Shown here: in pieces, positions 33,359 to 41,835 of the stretch | How positions within the stretch are numbered: position 1 is the stretch's first letter | Layout of the letters: every line of letters begins with the position of its first letter | Source: UBA7477 sp045602925 | GTDB taxonomy: Bacteria > Bacillota > Clostridia > Oscillospirales > Ruminococcaceae | Direction of reading: 5' to 3' | NCBI GenBank assembly: GCA_045602925.1 | Contig: JAZSCN010000026.1 | Span: forward strand, 8,576-72,575 | Length of the DNA: 64,000 bases | Notes under the pieces: generated by a model | Database searches by the model: none | The model's input: the letters and a program-made list of their open reading frames with translations, nothing else | What the model was told of the DNA's origin: nothing | Position numbers and translations under genes: made by a program

Positions 33359-34618
33359 TTAGTCCACCAGAACAGGCTCAAAGCTTTCCTTGTGAGGAAG
33401 TCCGTATTTGCAGAGTGCCTCAAGGAACGGGTCAGGATTCATCTCCTCAACGGTATATACGCCCGCCTTGCTCCACTGTCCTGTAAGCATCATCATAGCA
33501 CCGCACATTGCAGGAACGCCTGTTGTATAGCTGATAGCCTGGCTTTCAACCTCCTTGTAGCACTCCTCATGGTCGCACACGTTGTAGATGTAGTAGTTCT
33601 TTTTCTCTCCGTTTTTCTCGCCTGTGAAGATACAGCCGATGTTTGTCTTTCCCTTCGTTCTCGGGCCAAGGCTTGCAGGGTCGGGGAGAAGCTCTTTTAA
33701 AAACTTTATAGGAACAATCTCTCTGCCCTCGAACATTACAGGGGTTGTAGAAAGCATGCCAACATTCTGAAGGCAGTTCATATGTGTAAGATAACTCTGT
33801 CCAAAGGTCATAAAGAAGCGGATTCTCTTTACCTCCGGGATGTTTACAGCGAGAGATTCTATTTCCTCGTGGTGAAGAAGATACATATCCTTCATACCAA
33901 CCTCGTCAAAGCTGTACTCTCTCTTTATGCTCATAGCAGGTATCTCTACCCACTTTCCGTTTTCGATGTAGCTTCCGGGTGCAGAAACCTCACGCAGATT
34001 TACCTCAGGGTTAAAGTTTGTTGCAAACGGATAGCCGTGGTCGCCACCATTGCAGTCTAAAATGTCGATAGTGTCTATGCTGTCGAAGTGGTGCTTTTTA
34101 GCATAAGCGCAGTAAGCCTGCGTAACACCAGGGTCAAAGCCACAGCCGAGCAGAGCCATAAGACCTGCCTTTTCAAACTTCTCCTTATATGCCCACTGCC
34201 AGCTGTAATCAAAGTATGCAGAAAATCCCTTTTCCTCACAGCGCTTTTCATAGATTTCACGCCACTTCGGGTCGTCGGTATCCTCTGGCTCGTAGTTTGC
34301 AGTATCCATATAATTTACCTTGCAGATAAGACAAGCATCCATAATTGTTAAGTCCTGGTATGGAAGTGCAATATTCATAACAAGGTCAGGCTTGTAGGAA
34401 TTTATAAGCGCAACAAGCTCGTCAACGCTGTCTGCGTTAACCTGTGCTGTTGTGATTTTAGTGTCTGTCTTTCCCTCGAGCTTTTTAGCCAGCTCGTCGC
34501 ATTTTGATTTTGTTCTGCTTGCGATACAAAGCTCTGTGAAAACCTCGCTTGCCTGACAGCATTTTCTTATAGCGACGTTTGCAACGCCACCACATCCTAT
34601 AACAAGTACTCTGCTCAT
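33359..34618 (-). CDS. carboxyspermidine dehydrogenase (saccharopine dehydrogenase family)
   Basis: This 419-residue enzyme condenses putrescine or diaminopropane with aspartate semialdehyde and reduces the imine with NADPH. It shows the Rossmann start VLVIGCGGVANVAIRKCC, CKVNYMDTANYEPEDTDD and GCGFDPGVTQAYCAYAKK, typical of the LYS9-like CASDH group. AAGGAG 9 nt before ATG 34618 decides the start, which lies 4 nt after the speB stop. Together with NspC it gives a spermidine route that needs no decarboxylated S-adenosylmethionine. Confidence 0.92.
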   Translation of the reverse strand: MSRVLVIGCGGVANVAIRKCCQASEVFTELCIASRTKSKCDELAKKLEGKTDTKITTAQVNADSVDELVALINSYKPDLVMNIALPYQDLTIMDACLICKVNYMDTANYEPEDTDDPKWREIYEKRCEEKGFSAYFDYSWQWAYKEKFEKAGLMALLGCGFDPGVTQAYCAYAKKHHFDSIDTIDILDCNGGDHGYPFATNFNPEVNLREVSAPGSYIENGKWVEIPAMSIKREYSFDEVGMKDMYLLHHEEIESLAVNIPEVKRIRFFMTFGQSYLTHMNCLQNVGMLSTTPVMFEGREIVPIKFLKELLPDPASLGPRTKGKTNIGCIFTGEKNGEKKNYYIYNVCDHEECYKEVESQAISYTTGVPAMCGAMMMLTGQWSKAGVYTVEEMNPDPFLEALCKYGLPHKESFEPVLVD

Positions 34619-34622
34619 AATT

Positions 34623-35489
34623 TTATTCTCCTTTTCCATTAAGCTCAATAGCCAGCAAAAGCTCTCTTAAAAGCTTGCAGGCTGTCGTAGTCGAATTTCC
34701 CGAAGGGTCAAGAGTTGGCGCAAGCTCGTTTATGTCAGCACCCACGATGTTGAGCTTCGACAGGCTGTGAATTGCCCCGATAAGCTCACTTGTTGTAATA
34801 CCGCCTGCCTCTGCCGTTCCTGTGCCTGCCATAAAGGCAGGGTCAAGGCAGTCAAGGTCGATTGTAAGATATATAGGTGTGTCGCCGAGTGCGTCGATTG
34901 TTTCAAGAAGTCCATCAAGCGAGAATTTGTGCATATCGGTATGCTCGCTTGCGAACTTAAACTCATCTCTGTCGCCGCTTCTAATGCAAAACTGATGAAT
35001 CTTGCCATCGCCCAAAAGTTCGTGACAACGCCTCATAACACAGGCATGACTAAGCTTGCATCCGAGATAATCATCTCTTAAATCTGCGTGAGCGTCAAGG
35101 TGAATTATCGAGAGATTGGGGTGTTTCTTAAATACAGCCCTTACAGCACCGAGTGTAACAAGATGCTCTCCACCTAGCATTAAAGGAAGTTTTTTATCAT
35201 CTAAAATTATTCTTGTTCTTTCCTCGATATCTTCAAGTACCTTTTTTGTATCCCCAAAGCAAAGCTCTAAATCGCCACTGTCGAATATGTCATAGTCGCA
35301 AAGGTCTGCGTCAAGATATGGGCTGTAGGTTTCTATCGCAAAGCTCTCGTGCCTCATTGCCGAAGAGCCACCTCTTGTGCCTGCTCGGTAGCTTGTCGTG
35401 GAATCAAACGGTGCGCCGAAAATTACAATATCAGCGTCACTGTATTCGCTTTCACAGCCGATAAACGTTTCAATATTCTTCTTAAGCAT
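34623..35489 (-). CDS. speB: agmatinase (ureohydrolase family)
   Basis: This 288-residue manganese enzyme hydrolyses agmatine to putrescine and urea. Metal ligands are seen in LGGEHLVTLG, IHLDAHADLRDDY and TIDLDCLDPAFMAGTGTAEAGG. Its start overlaps the speE stop by 1 nt (TAATG). Arginase-family members share these motifs, but speA in the same operon argues for agmatine. Confidence 0.93.
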   Translation of the reverse strand: MLKKNIETFIGCESEYSDADIVIFGAPFDSTTSYRAGTRGGSSAMRHESFAIETYSPYLDADLCDYDIFDSGDLELCFGDTKKVLEDIEERTRIILDDKKLPLMLGGEHLVTLGAVRAVFKKHPNLSIIHLDAHADLRDDYLGCKLSHACVMRRCHELLGDGKIHQFCIRSGDRDEFKFASEHTDMHKFSLDGLLETIDALGDTPIYLTIDLDCLDPAFMAGTGTAEAGGITTSELIGAIHSLSKLNIVGADINELAPTLDPSGNSTTTACKLLRELLLAIELNGKGE

Positions 35490-36340
35490 TATTCAACCTC
35501 CTCAAGCATTCTCTCTAAAAAGGCAGGTAGGTAAAATGCCCCCTTGTGAAGCCTTGTGGTGTAGTATTTTGTGGGAAGCTTTAGGCTGTTCCACCTTGAT
35601 GAATCGAGGTCGTCGATAGGGTGGTACTTCTTGCTTGCAAAGCCAAAAAGCCAGTATCCTGCTGCATATGTAGGGATGTGCGCCTGGTACACTCGGCTTA
35701 TAGGGAAGCAGTTTACTATTCTCATGTGGCTTCGCTTCATAGCCTCTGCATCCTGAGCGTAGAAGGGTGAGCCCTGCTGGTTCACCATAATTCCGTCAGA
35801 CCTCAAAGCGTTGTAGCAGTTGCCGTAAAACTCTCTTGTGAAAAGTCCTTCGGAAGGCCCGAACGGGTCAGTCGAGTCAACAATAATAAGGTCGTACTTG
35901 TTCTCGCAGCGTCTTATGAATTTGAGCCCGTTTTCAAAGTAAACACGCACTCTCATATCGTCAACACCGTTAGCATTGTTAGGAAGAAACTTTCTGCATG
36001 CATTTAAAACCTCAGGGTCCATTTCAACGAGGTCAATATGCTCGATAGTGTCGTAGCGTATAAGCTCCTTTACAACCCCTCCGTCGCCTGCACCGATAAC
36101 GAGAACATCCTTGATGTTTGGGTGAACAGCCATAGGAACGTGTGTTATCATTTCGTCATATATAAATTCGTCACGCTCTGTAAGCATTACGTTTCCGTCA
36201 AGAGTCAGCACCCTGCCGTATTCTGATGTGTCAAAGATGTCGATTCGCTGAAACTCGCTTCTTGTGGTAAAAAGATGCTCCTTTACACGAATGCTGTGCT
36301 TTACGTCAGGTGTGTGAAATTCATCAAACCAAAACTCCAT
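35489..36340 (-). CDS. speE: spermidine synthase (polyamine aminopropyltransferase)
   Basis: This 283-residue aminopropyltransferase normally transfers the propylamine of decarboxylated S-adenosylmethionine to putrescine. It shows VLVIGAGDGGVVKELIRYD, DLVEMDPEVLNACRKF and IIVDSTDPFGPSEGLFTREFY. No speD (AdoMet decarboxylase) is in the window, so the donor would have to come from a distant gene, or this homologue does another aminopropylation. AAGGAG precedes the ATG. Confidence 0.93.
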   Translation of the reverse strand: MEFWFDEFHTPDVKHSIRVKEHLFTTRSEFQRIDIFDTSEYGRVLTLDGNVMLTERDEFIYDEMITHVPMAVHPNIKDVLVIGAGDGGVVKELIRYDTIEHIDLVEMDPEVLNACRKFLPNNANGVDDMRVRVYFENGLKFIRRCENKYDLIIVDSTDPFGPSEGLFTREFYGNCYNALRSDGIMVNQQGSPFYAQDAEAMKRSHMRIVNCFPISRVYQAHIPTYAAGYWLFGFASKKYHPIDDLDSSRWNSLKLPTKYYTTRLHKGAFYLPAFLERMLEEVE

Positions 36341-36351
36341 TATTTTTCTCC

Positions 36352-37791
36352 TTATTTCAAAACATTAAGCCTTAGAATATCTGCGTCCTCAGGGCCTGTC
36401 ATATTACAGCCCTTTGCCTTGGCGTATTCTATATAGCGAAGAATCTCCCTCGTGATTTTTTCACCAGGTGCAAGTATAGGTATTCCCGGAGGGTAGCACA
36501 TAACAAATTCGCTGCAAATTCTGCCCTCGGTTTCTTCGATAGGAAGGCTCTCCTTTTCTGAGTAAAACGCCTCCTGCGGAGTTGCGACAACCTGTGGCTC
36601 GATGTATTCCTGAGTCATAAGTCCCGAGCCGTCTGTGTGGTAGCGTCTGTTTATGTCAGAGAGTGCACTAACAAGTCTTTCGACCTCCTGCGCTCTGTCA
36701 CCGATTGAGAGGTATGCAAGAATGTTGCCCAAATCACCGAACTCAATCTGTATGTCGTACTCGTCTCTTAAAATGTCGTAAACTTCGATTCCGGCAAGCC
36801 CGATATCGAGAGTGTGAACAGAGAGCTTTGTTGTGTCAAAATCGAATACCGAGTTGCCGTTTATAAGCTCCCTGCCAAAGGCGTAGTAGCCACCCGACTC
36901 GTTTATCTCGCTTCTTGCGTAGTCAGCCATCTTAGAAACCTGCCTGAAAATCTCCTTGCCTCGAAGTGCGAGGTTTCTCCTTGAAATATCAAGGCTTGAC
37001 ATAAGCAGGTAGCTTCCCGAGGTGGTCTGTGTCAGGTTTATGATCTGCCTAACTCTGCCCTCCGAAACACCTTTTCCTACGAGAAGTAGACTTGATTGAG
37101 TGAGGCTTCCACCGCTTTTGTGCATAGAAACCGCCGCCATATCCGCACCTGCCGCCATAGCCGAAACGGGAAGTCCCTCACCGAAATAAAGATGTGTTCC
37201 GTGAGCCTCATCCGCAAGACAGAGCATACCTGCCTTGTGTGCCATCTGAGCAATTGCCCTTATGTCAGAGCATATTCCGTAGTAGGTCGGGTTGTTTACA
37301 AGAACCGCAACAGCGTCCGGGTTCTCGTCGATTGCCTTCTGAACCTGCTCACGCTTCATACCAAGCGATATTCCCAGCCTTGAGTCAACCTCGGGGTTTA
37401 CATAAACGGGAACTGCTCCGCAAAGCACAAGTGCGTTGATTACACTTCTGTGTACATTTCGGGGAAGAATAATCTTGTCGCCACGCTTACAGGCGGACAG
37501 AATCATACTCTGAACAGAGCCTGTTGTTCCGCTGACCATAAGGAATGCGTGTGCCGCTCCGAACGCCTCAGCAGCAAGCATCTCCGCTTCTCTTATCACT
37601 GAAATAGGGTGGCACAGGTTGTCAAGCGGCTTCATGCTGTTTACATCAACCTCGACGCATTGCTTGCCAAGAAACTCGCACAGCTCAGGGTTGCCCTTAC
37701 CGTGCTTGTGGCCGGGCACATCAAAGGGAACTACTCTCATTTTTCTGAAACGCTCAAGCGCTTCGTGTATAGGGGCTCTTGTCTGGTCCAT
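36352..37791 (-). CDS. speA: arginine decarboxylase (Orn/Lys/Arg decarboxylase class I, short form)
   Basis: This 479-residue PLP decarboxylase resembles Bacillus SpeA. It has VPFDVPGHKHG at the N-terminus, DEAHGTH (PLP ring Asp) and the PLP lysine in SMHKSGGSLTQSSLLL. Arginine is the likely substrate because agmatinase is in the operon, although lysine or ornithine decarboxylation cannot be excluded by eye. It is the first gene of speA-speE-speB-CASDH-nspC. AAGGAG lies 10 nt upstream. A long leader with a terminator precedes it. Confidence 0.9.
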   Translation of the reverse strand: MDQTRAPIHEALERFRKMRVVPFDVPGHKHGKGNPELCEFLGKQCVEVDVNSMKPLDNLCHPISVIREAEMLAAEAFGAAHAFLMVSGTTGSVQSMILSACKRGDKIILPRNVHRSVINALVLCGAVPVYVNPEVDSRLGISLGMKREQVQKAIDENPDAVAVLVNNPTYYGICSDIRAIAQMAHKAGMLCLADEAHGTHLYFGEGLPVSAMAAGADMAAVSMHKSGGSLTQSSLLLVGKGVSEGRVRQIINLTQTTSGSYLLMSSLDISRRNLALRGKEIFRQVSKMADYARSEINESGGYYAFGRELINGNSVFDFDTTKLSVHTLDIGLAGIEVYDILRDEYDIQIEFGDLGNILAYLSIGDRAQEVERLVSALSDINRRYHTDGSGLMTQEYIEPQVVATPQEAFYSEKESLPIEETEGRICSEFVMCYPPGIPILAPGEKITREILRYIEYAKAKGCNMTGPEDADILRLNVLK

Positions 37792-37796
37792 AAATA

Positions 37797-38160
37797 ATAC
37801 TCCTTAAAATAAAAAAAGCACAAGGCTGCTTCTTTACAGCTTGTGCTTTGACAAAAACAAAAATACCGATAGAGGACAAAGCGTCCCATCGAACGAATTT
37901 GTAAAGTATAAGGGCATACAGAGTCTATATAGCAAATCACTTTTACTACTCTTATTGACCGTTTCACAAGTCTGCACAGAAGTGCAATTTCGGTTATGAA
38001 GTAACCAACTTATAAAATTTGAGCTTCAAACTCAATCAATAAGGCGAAAACCGCCGTCGGCAGTGGACCCGGCTGTCCGTATGGCCTCGACCCTCAGAGG
38101 GTGGTCCGAAAATGTTGCTTTGAAAAGACTCTGAAAACCGCATCTTTTCATGTTTTGCAT
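37797..38160 (-). promoter_or_regulatory. structured leader RNA of the polyamine operon
   Basis: A transcribed leader of about 360 nt, on the minus strand, ends in an intrinsic terminator 20-60 nt before speA. At least six stems are visible (plus-strand positions): GGACC/GGTCC (38065-38069 with 38103-38107) closing a domain that includes ACCCT-CAG-AGGGT (38090-38102); GGCG/CGCC (38043-38055); GGTTA/TAACC (37992-38006); TGCAC/GTGCA (37973-37986); GGAC/GTCC (37874-37886). This layout is that of a riboswitch or attenuator. I match it to no known class. An arginine or polyamine ligand is inferred from the genes. Confidence 0.65.
37811..37849 (-). terminator. leader terminator before speA
   Basis: On the minus strand AAAGCACAAG (37840-37849) and CTTGTGCTTT (37815-37824) arms are closed by CTG/CAG and followed by TTTTTTT. 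Confidence 0.85.
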
Positions 38161-38161
38161 T

Positions 38162-38191
38162 ATATCATAAGGATTATCATATTGTCAAGTG
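38162..38191 (-). promoter_or_regulatory. promoter of the polyamine operon
   Basis: On the minus strand TTGACA, an 18-bp spacer and TATAAT, just before the leader RNA. Confidence 0.75.
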
Positions 38192-38276
38192 ATTTAAAGT
38201 ATTTTCGCTTTATTTTGTTAATGTGATAAAATCCGTTTTCCGCATAAGCTGTTTTTATGACAAATCTGCAAAAAAA

Positions 38277-38299
38277 GCACCGCCACAAAAGGGCGGTGC
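38277..38299 (-). terminator. terminator of the large FtsX permease gene
   Basis: GCACCGCC (38277-38284) and GGCGGTGC (38292-38299) with TTTTTTT on the minus-strand 3' side. Confidence 0.85.
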
Positions 38300-38309
38300 C
38301 AAGGTGCTG

Positions 38310-41018
38310 TTACAGGTTTTCGTTTTTGAGTGCGTCTATGGTATTATCCTTTTTGATTTTATGCACAGCATACATCATTGTTGCGAACACGACAGCAAAC
38401 ACGCTGAAGGATGCGATAACCATAGCTGATACAGGTAAGGAGAATTCAAATACAACTCCCATCGCAAAGGTCTTGTAAATAATATATGACATACCTGTAG
38501 CTGCAGGAAGACCGAGTGCGAGCGACTTTACGCCATAGAGGATACACTCATAGCACATCATTTTGTTGAAGTCCCCGGAGGTCATTCCGACAGACCTGAG
38601 CATTGCAAACTCCTTGCGTCTGAGAGCGACGTTTGTTGAGATTGTATTGAATACATTTGCAATTGCAATAAGTGAAATAAGCACGATAAAGCTATATGCC
38701 AAAACCTCGGTTATATTAACCGCTGACTTTACAGACTGCTCCGTGCCGGCATAGTTGAAAAGTCCGTCGGTTGAGTAGTTTTCGGCGTCGATAAGCTCTA
38801 AAAGTGCAGCATTTGCTTCATTGGGGTTGTCGGCTTTGATTGCGTATTCGGCAGACAGGAAGGCGGGCTCTTCAACCAGCACGATATCCATAAGGCTCTG
38901 AGGATATATAAATACGGCTCCGATGCTGAGATTATCCAGAAAGTACGGAACTTCATCAATTATCGCTCCGCCACTGAGGGTAGCGGTTCTGAAGAGTGCT
39001 TCTTCCGGTATTGTTATAAACGAGCCGGGTCCGTAGGTGCCGGGGAGGGTGTAGTATGTCTCTCCGTTTTCGAGGTATTCTTCGACATAGTAGTAATCGT
39101 TGTAGTTAATGCCCTCGAAGTATCTCTGGAAGGTGATAGTTACAGACGGCTCCTGAGAACTGAATATGTTGCCTGTGACGTATTTGTCGTCAGAATAAGA
39201 GTATCCGACATAGGTGTCATATACTACCGCAAGCGGATTGCCGGGGTCCATGAACTTTTCCTTTGAAAGCCCGTTTTCTTTAAGCAGCTTTAGGTACTCT
39301 TCGTCGTTTACAAAGAGTGCAAGTGTCTGAGTACTGGCGGTATCTGTTTCATAGTCATAGCTCATATCCATCTTTGAATATTCAATCCAGCTATCAGAAA
39401 GCTCGCTTGCCTCGGGATGTGACTCTGTGTAGATAGTGAGCTTCAGAGCTACCTTATCAACTTCGCTCAGGGCATCTATCTTTGAGTGCAGATCAAGTGC
39501 TGCTTCTCTGTCGTTGTCGAGCTTTACATCGTAGTATATTATATCGCAGTTGTAGGTGCCGATAATGTCGTCAATAGCGGCTGTGAGCAGCTGGCAGAAG
39601 TATGAAGCGGAAACAAACAGCACAATGCTCATAAACAGGCTGACAACTGTCGCACGGTACTTTTTGCGGTTTCGCTTGTAATACTTTGATGCAAGCACTC
39701 CCGCAAGTCCGAACAGCTTGTATGTAAGCTTAGAGGTTCTTATCCTTTTTTTCTTGATTTCCTTAGTCTGCTTTATAGCTTCGATTGCAGTAACCTTTGT
39801 AGCACGCCTTGACGGAATCCATGCGGATATGAACACCGTCACAAGTGAAACAACAACCGCCGTGAGTATTGAAAACGGCGAAACGCACAGTCTTAGCTCT
39901 ACTTCTGTTATAACGTCAGAAAGCTCTGAAAGCTTGTTTGAAAGGATGTTAAGGGCGATTCCTATTCCGCCTACACCCAGGAGAATGCCTATCGGGATAC
40001 CTATAAGGCTGATGACCAGTGCTTCAAAGCGTACGCTTCTTTGTATCTGTCTCTTTGTCGCTCCGACAGAGGAGAGCAGACCGAACTGCTTTGTCCTCTC
40101 TGAAACTGATATTGAGAATGCGTTGTAGATAAGTGCGACAGAACCGAGAACAATAAGCCCGATTATGATTCCGAGCAGTCCGTAATATACAATAAGAAAG
40201 CTCTCGTGCCTTGATATGCCCATGAACATAAGCACTTCGCTGTTAGGGTTCATAATGAAATCGTCTGTGCTTTCAATATAGTCATAGGTTGCCATCGGGT
40301 CCTTGAATTTTACGTAGGCGTCGTAGATTGCGTTTTCGTTATATTCCTCAGAGGGTGCGGTAATTACCGTAAAGCCGGGGGCAAAGTAGTCCTCAAAGCC
40401 CGGCTCGGCGAAGAACCCGACTACCGTGTAGGTCTTGGTATATTTTATTAGAATGTATTCGTCAGAAACAATCTCGTTTAAATCGTAGTCATAATCTACA
40501 TAGGGGTTATTCTGGTTGAGAATAAAGCCGTCAGATTCTCTGTCGCCTATCTCAAGTGTGAGCGTGTCGCCGATTTCGTAGTCAATTCCGCCGCCGAAGG
40601 AAAGGTGCTCAGGAAGGATTATTTCACTGCTGTCTGTCGGGTATCTTCCGTCAAGAAGGTGTATGGATACCGTTTTTGCAAACGACTCGTCAGCCTCGAT
40701 TACGTAATAATACGGCTTTGTCGCATGCTTTGAGTTTTCGGCAACTGCGTAGCCGAGAGATTTTGCGTAGTCAACGCTCTGGATTTCGTCCGAGTCAAGC
40801 AGCGTCTGAAGCTGCTGCTCGTTTATCATTTCAGCACTCGCATGCCAATCTCCGGTATATGAAACAGTGTCACGCAGCAGGTAGTCCCTGAAGCTGTTGC
40901 CTGCGGTAGTAACCGCACAAATCATTGCCGCAGAAAGAATCACTCCGATGATAGTAACGAGGGTTCTGGTCTTGTTGAGCCTAAGCGTCGAAAGGGTAAC
41001 CCTGTTAAATATATTCAT
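38310..41018 (-). CDS. large FtsX-family ABC transporter permease
   Basis: This 902-residue permease has an N-terminal membrane segment (about 17-38), a large extracytoplasmic domain (about 40-270), a block of three segments (from about 275 to 400) with the coupling motif ERTKQFGLLSSVGATKRQIQRSV, a further segment near 440-490, a second big external domain, and a final three-segment block with ALRRKEFAMLRSVGMTSGDFNKMM. This two-FtsX-domain layout is typical of antimicrobial-peptide or lipoprotein-type exporters linked to two-component systems. The start overlaps the ATPase stop by 4 nt. Confidence 0.88.
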   Translation of the reverse strand: MNIFNRVTLSTLRLNKTRTLVTIIGVILSAAMICAVTTAGNSFRDYLLRDTVSYTGDWHASAEMINEQQLQTLLDSDEIQSVDYAKSLGYAVAENSKHATKPYYYVIEADESFAKTVSIHLLDGRYPTDSSEIILPEHLSFGGGIDYEIGDTLTLEIGDRESDGFILNQNNPYVDYDYDLNEIVSDEYILIKYTKTYTVVGFFAEPGFEDYFAPGFTVITAPSEEYNENAIYDAYVKFKDPMATYDYIESTDDFIMNPNSEVLMFMGISRHESFLIVYYGLLGIIIGLIVLGSVALIYNAFSISVSERTKQFGLLSSVGATKRQIQRSVRFEALVISLIGIPIGILLGVGGIGIALNILSNKLSELSDVITEVELRLCVSPFSILTAVVVSLVTVFISAWIPSRRATKVTAIEAIKQTKEIKKKRIRTSKLTYKLFGLAGVLASKYYKRNRKKYRATVVSLFMSIVLFVSASYFCQLLTAAIDDIIGTYNCDIIYYDVKLDNDREAALDLHSKIDALSEVDKVALKLTIYTESHPEASELSDSWIEYSKMDMSYDYETDTASTQTLALFVNDEEYLKLLKENGLSKEKFMDPGNPLAVVYDTYVGYSYSDDKYVTGNIFSSQEPSVTITFQRYFEGINYNDYYYVEEYLENGETYYTLPGTYGPGSFITIPEEALFRTATLSGGAIIDEVPYFLDNLSIGAVFIYPQSLMDIVLVEEPAFLSAEYAIKADNPNEANAALLELIDAENYSTDGLFNYAGTEQSVKSAVNITEVLAYSFIVLISLIAIANVFNTISTNVALRRKEFAMLRSVGMTSGDFNKMMCYECILYGVKSLALGLPAATGMSYIIYKTFAMGVVFEFSLPVSAMVIASFSVFAVVFATMMYAVHKIKKDNTIDALKNENL

Positions 41019-41698
41019 CGTGAAATCACCTCGTCACGAGTGATTTTTCCGTCTTCGATTGCAATTATCCTGTCAGCCTGAAGGGCGATGTTCTCGTCAT
41101 GCGTAATCATAATGAGAGTCTGTCCGTAGCGCTCGTTTGAAAGCTTTAAAAGCTCTACAATATCCTGGCTGTTCTTTGAGTCGAGGTTGCCTGTCGGCTC
41201 GTCTGCAAGCACAACGGCAGGCGCATTCATAAGAGCTCTGCCGATGGAAACTCTCTGCTGCTGACCGCCCGAGAGCTGGTTTGGGAGATGCTTTTCTCTG
41301 CCCTTGAGACCCAGCACGCTTATAAGCTCTGCGAGTCTTTGCTCGTTGACCTTCTGTCCGTCCATAAGAACAGGGAGTGTTATATTTTCCTTTACATCAA
41401 GTACAGGGATAAGGTTGTAGAACTGATAGATAAGACCCACCTGTCTGCGACGGAAGATAGCCAGCTGGTCATCATTTTGAGCGTAAACGTCGCAATCGTT
41501 CATATATACCTTGCCACTTGTTGGTTTGTCAACGCCGCCCAGTATATGCAGAAGTGTCGACTTACCGGAGCCCGATGGCCCGATTATTGCGACAAATTCG
41601 CCTTTTTGCACGCTGAATGAAACGTCGCTCAGCGCATTGACCTGGTTTTCACCGTTTCCGTAGGTTTTGCAAAGCTTTTCTACTCTTAATATCTCCAT
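41015..41698 (-). CDS. ABC transporter ATP-binding protein
   Basis: This 227-residue ATPase of the MacB/BceA class has Walker A GPSGSGKSTLLHILGG, the signature LSGGQQQRVSIGRALM, Walker B VVLADEPTGNLD and the switch MITHDENIA. GGAGAG upstream supports ATG 41698 rather than the in-frame ATG at 41725. It is coupled to the 902-residue permease by ATGA. Confidence 0.93.
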   Translation of the reverse strand: MEILRVEKLCKTYGNGENQVNALSDVSFSVQKGEFVAIIGPSGSGKSTLLHILGGVDKPTSGKVYMNDCDVYAQNDDQLAIFRRRQVGLIYQFYNLIPVLDVKENITLPVLMDGQKVNEQRLAELISVLGLKGREKHLPNQLSGGQQQRVSIGRALMNAPAVVLADEPTGNLDSKNSQDIVELLKLSNERYGQTLIMITHDENIALQADRIIAIEDGKITRDEVISR

Positions 41699-41704
41699 AT
41701 ACAC

Positions 41705-41790
41705 TCTCTCCTTATAAGTATGCAAGCTTATTATAGCGTAAAATTATGACGTTCCGGTGACTTTAAAATAACAATTTAGTCATAATAAGG
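41705..41790 (-). promoter_or_regulatory. candidate regulated promoter of the ABC genes
   Basis: On the minus strand TATAAT (in GCTATAATAAG) lacks a good -35. Upstream it has GTCAC and GTCAT 11 bp apart, the spacing of OmpR-type direct repeats. This may be the target of the neighbouring response regulator. Confidence 0.45.
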
Positions 41791-41812
41791 GGAGCCTGAG
41801 CAAGACTCCCCT
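41788..41812 (-). terminator. hairpin after the histidine kinase gene
   Basis: AGGGGAG and CTCCCCT arms (41788-41794 and 41806-41812) separate the two-component genes from the ABC genes. Only a short T run follows, so read-through is possible. Confidence 0.55.
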
Positions 41813-41835
41813 ATAAAGCAGCTGCACTTATTACA

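Noticed and set aside
37797..38160. guanidine-I, lysine or T-box riboswitch for the speA leader
   Set aside because: None of the conserved strings of these classes is found on the minus strand.
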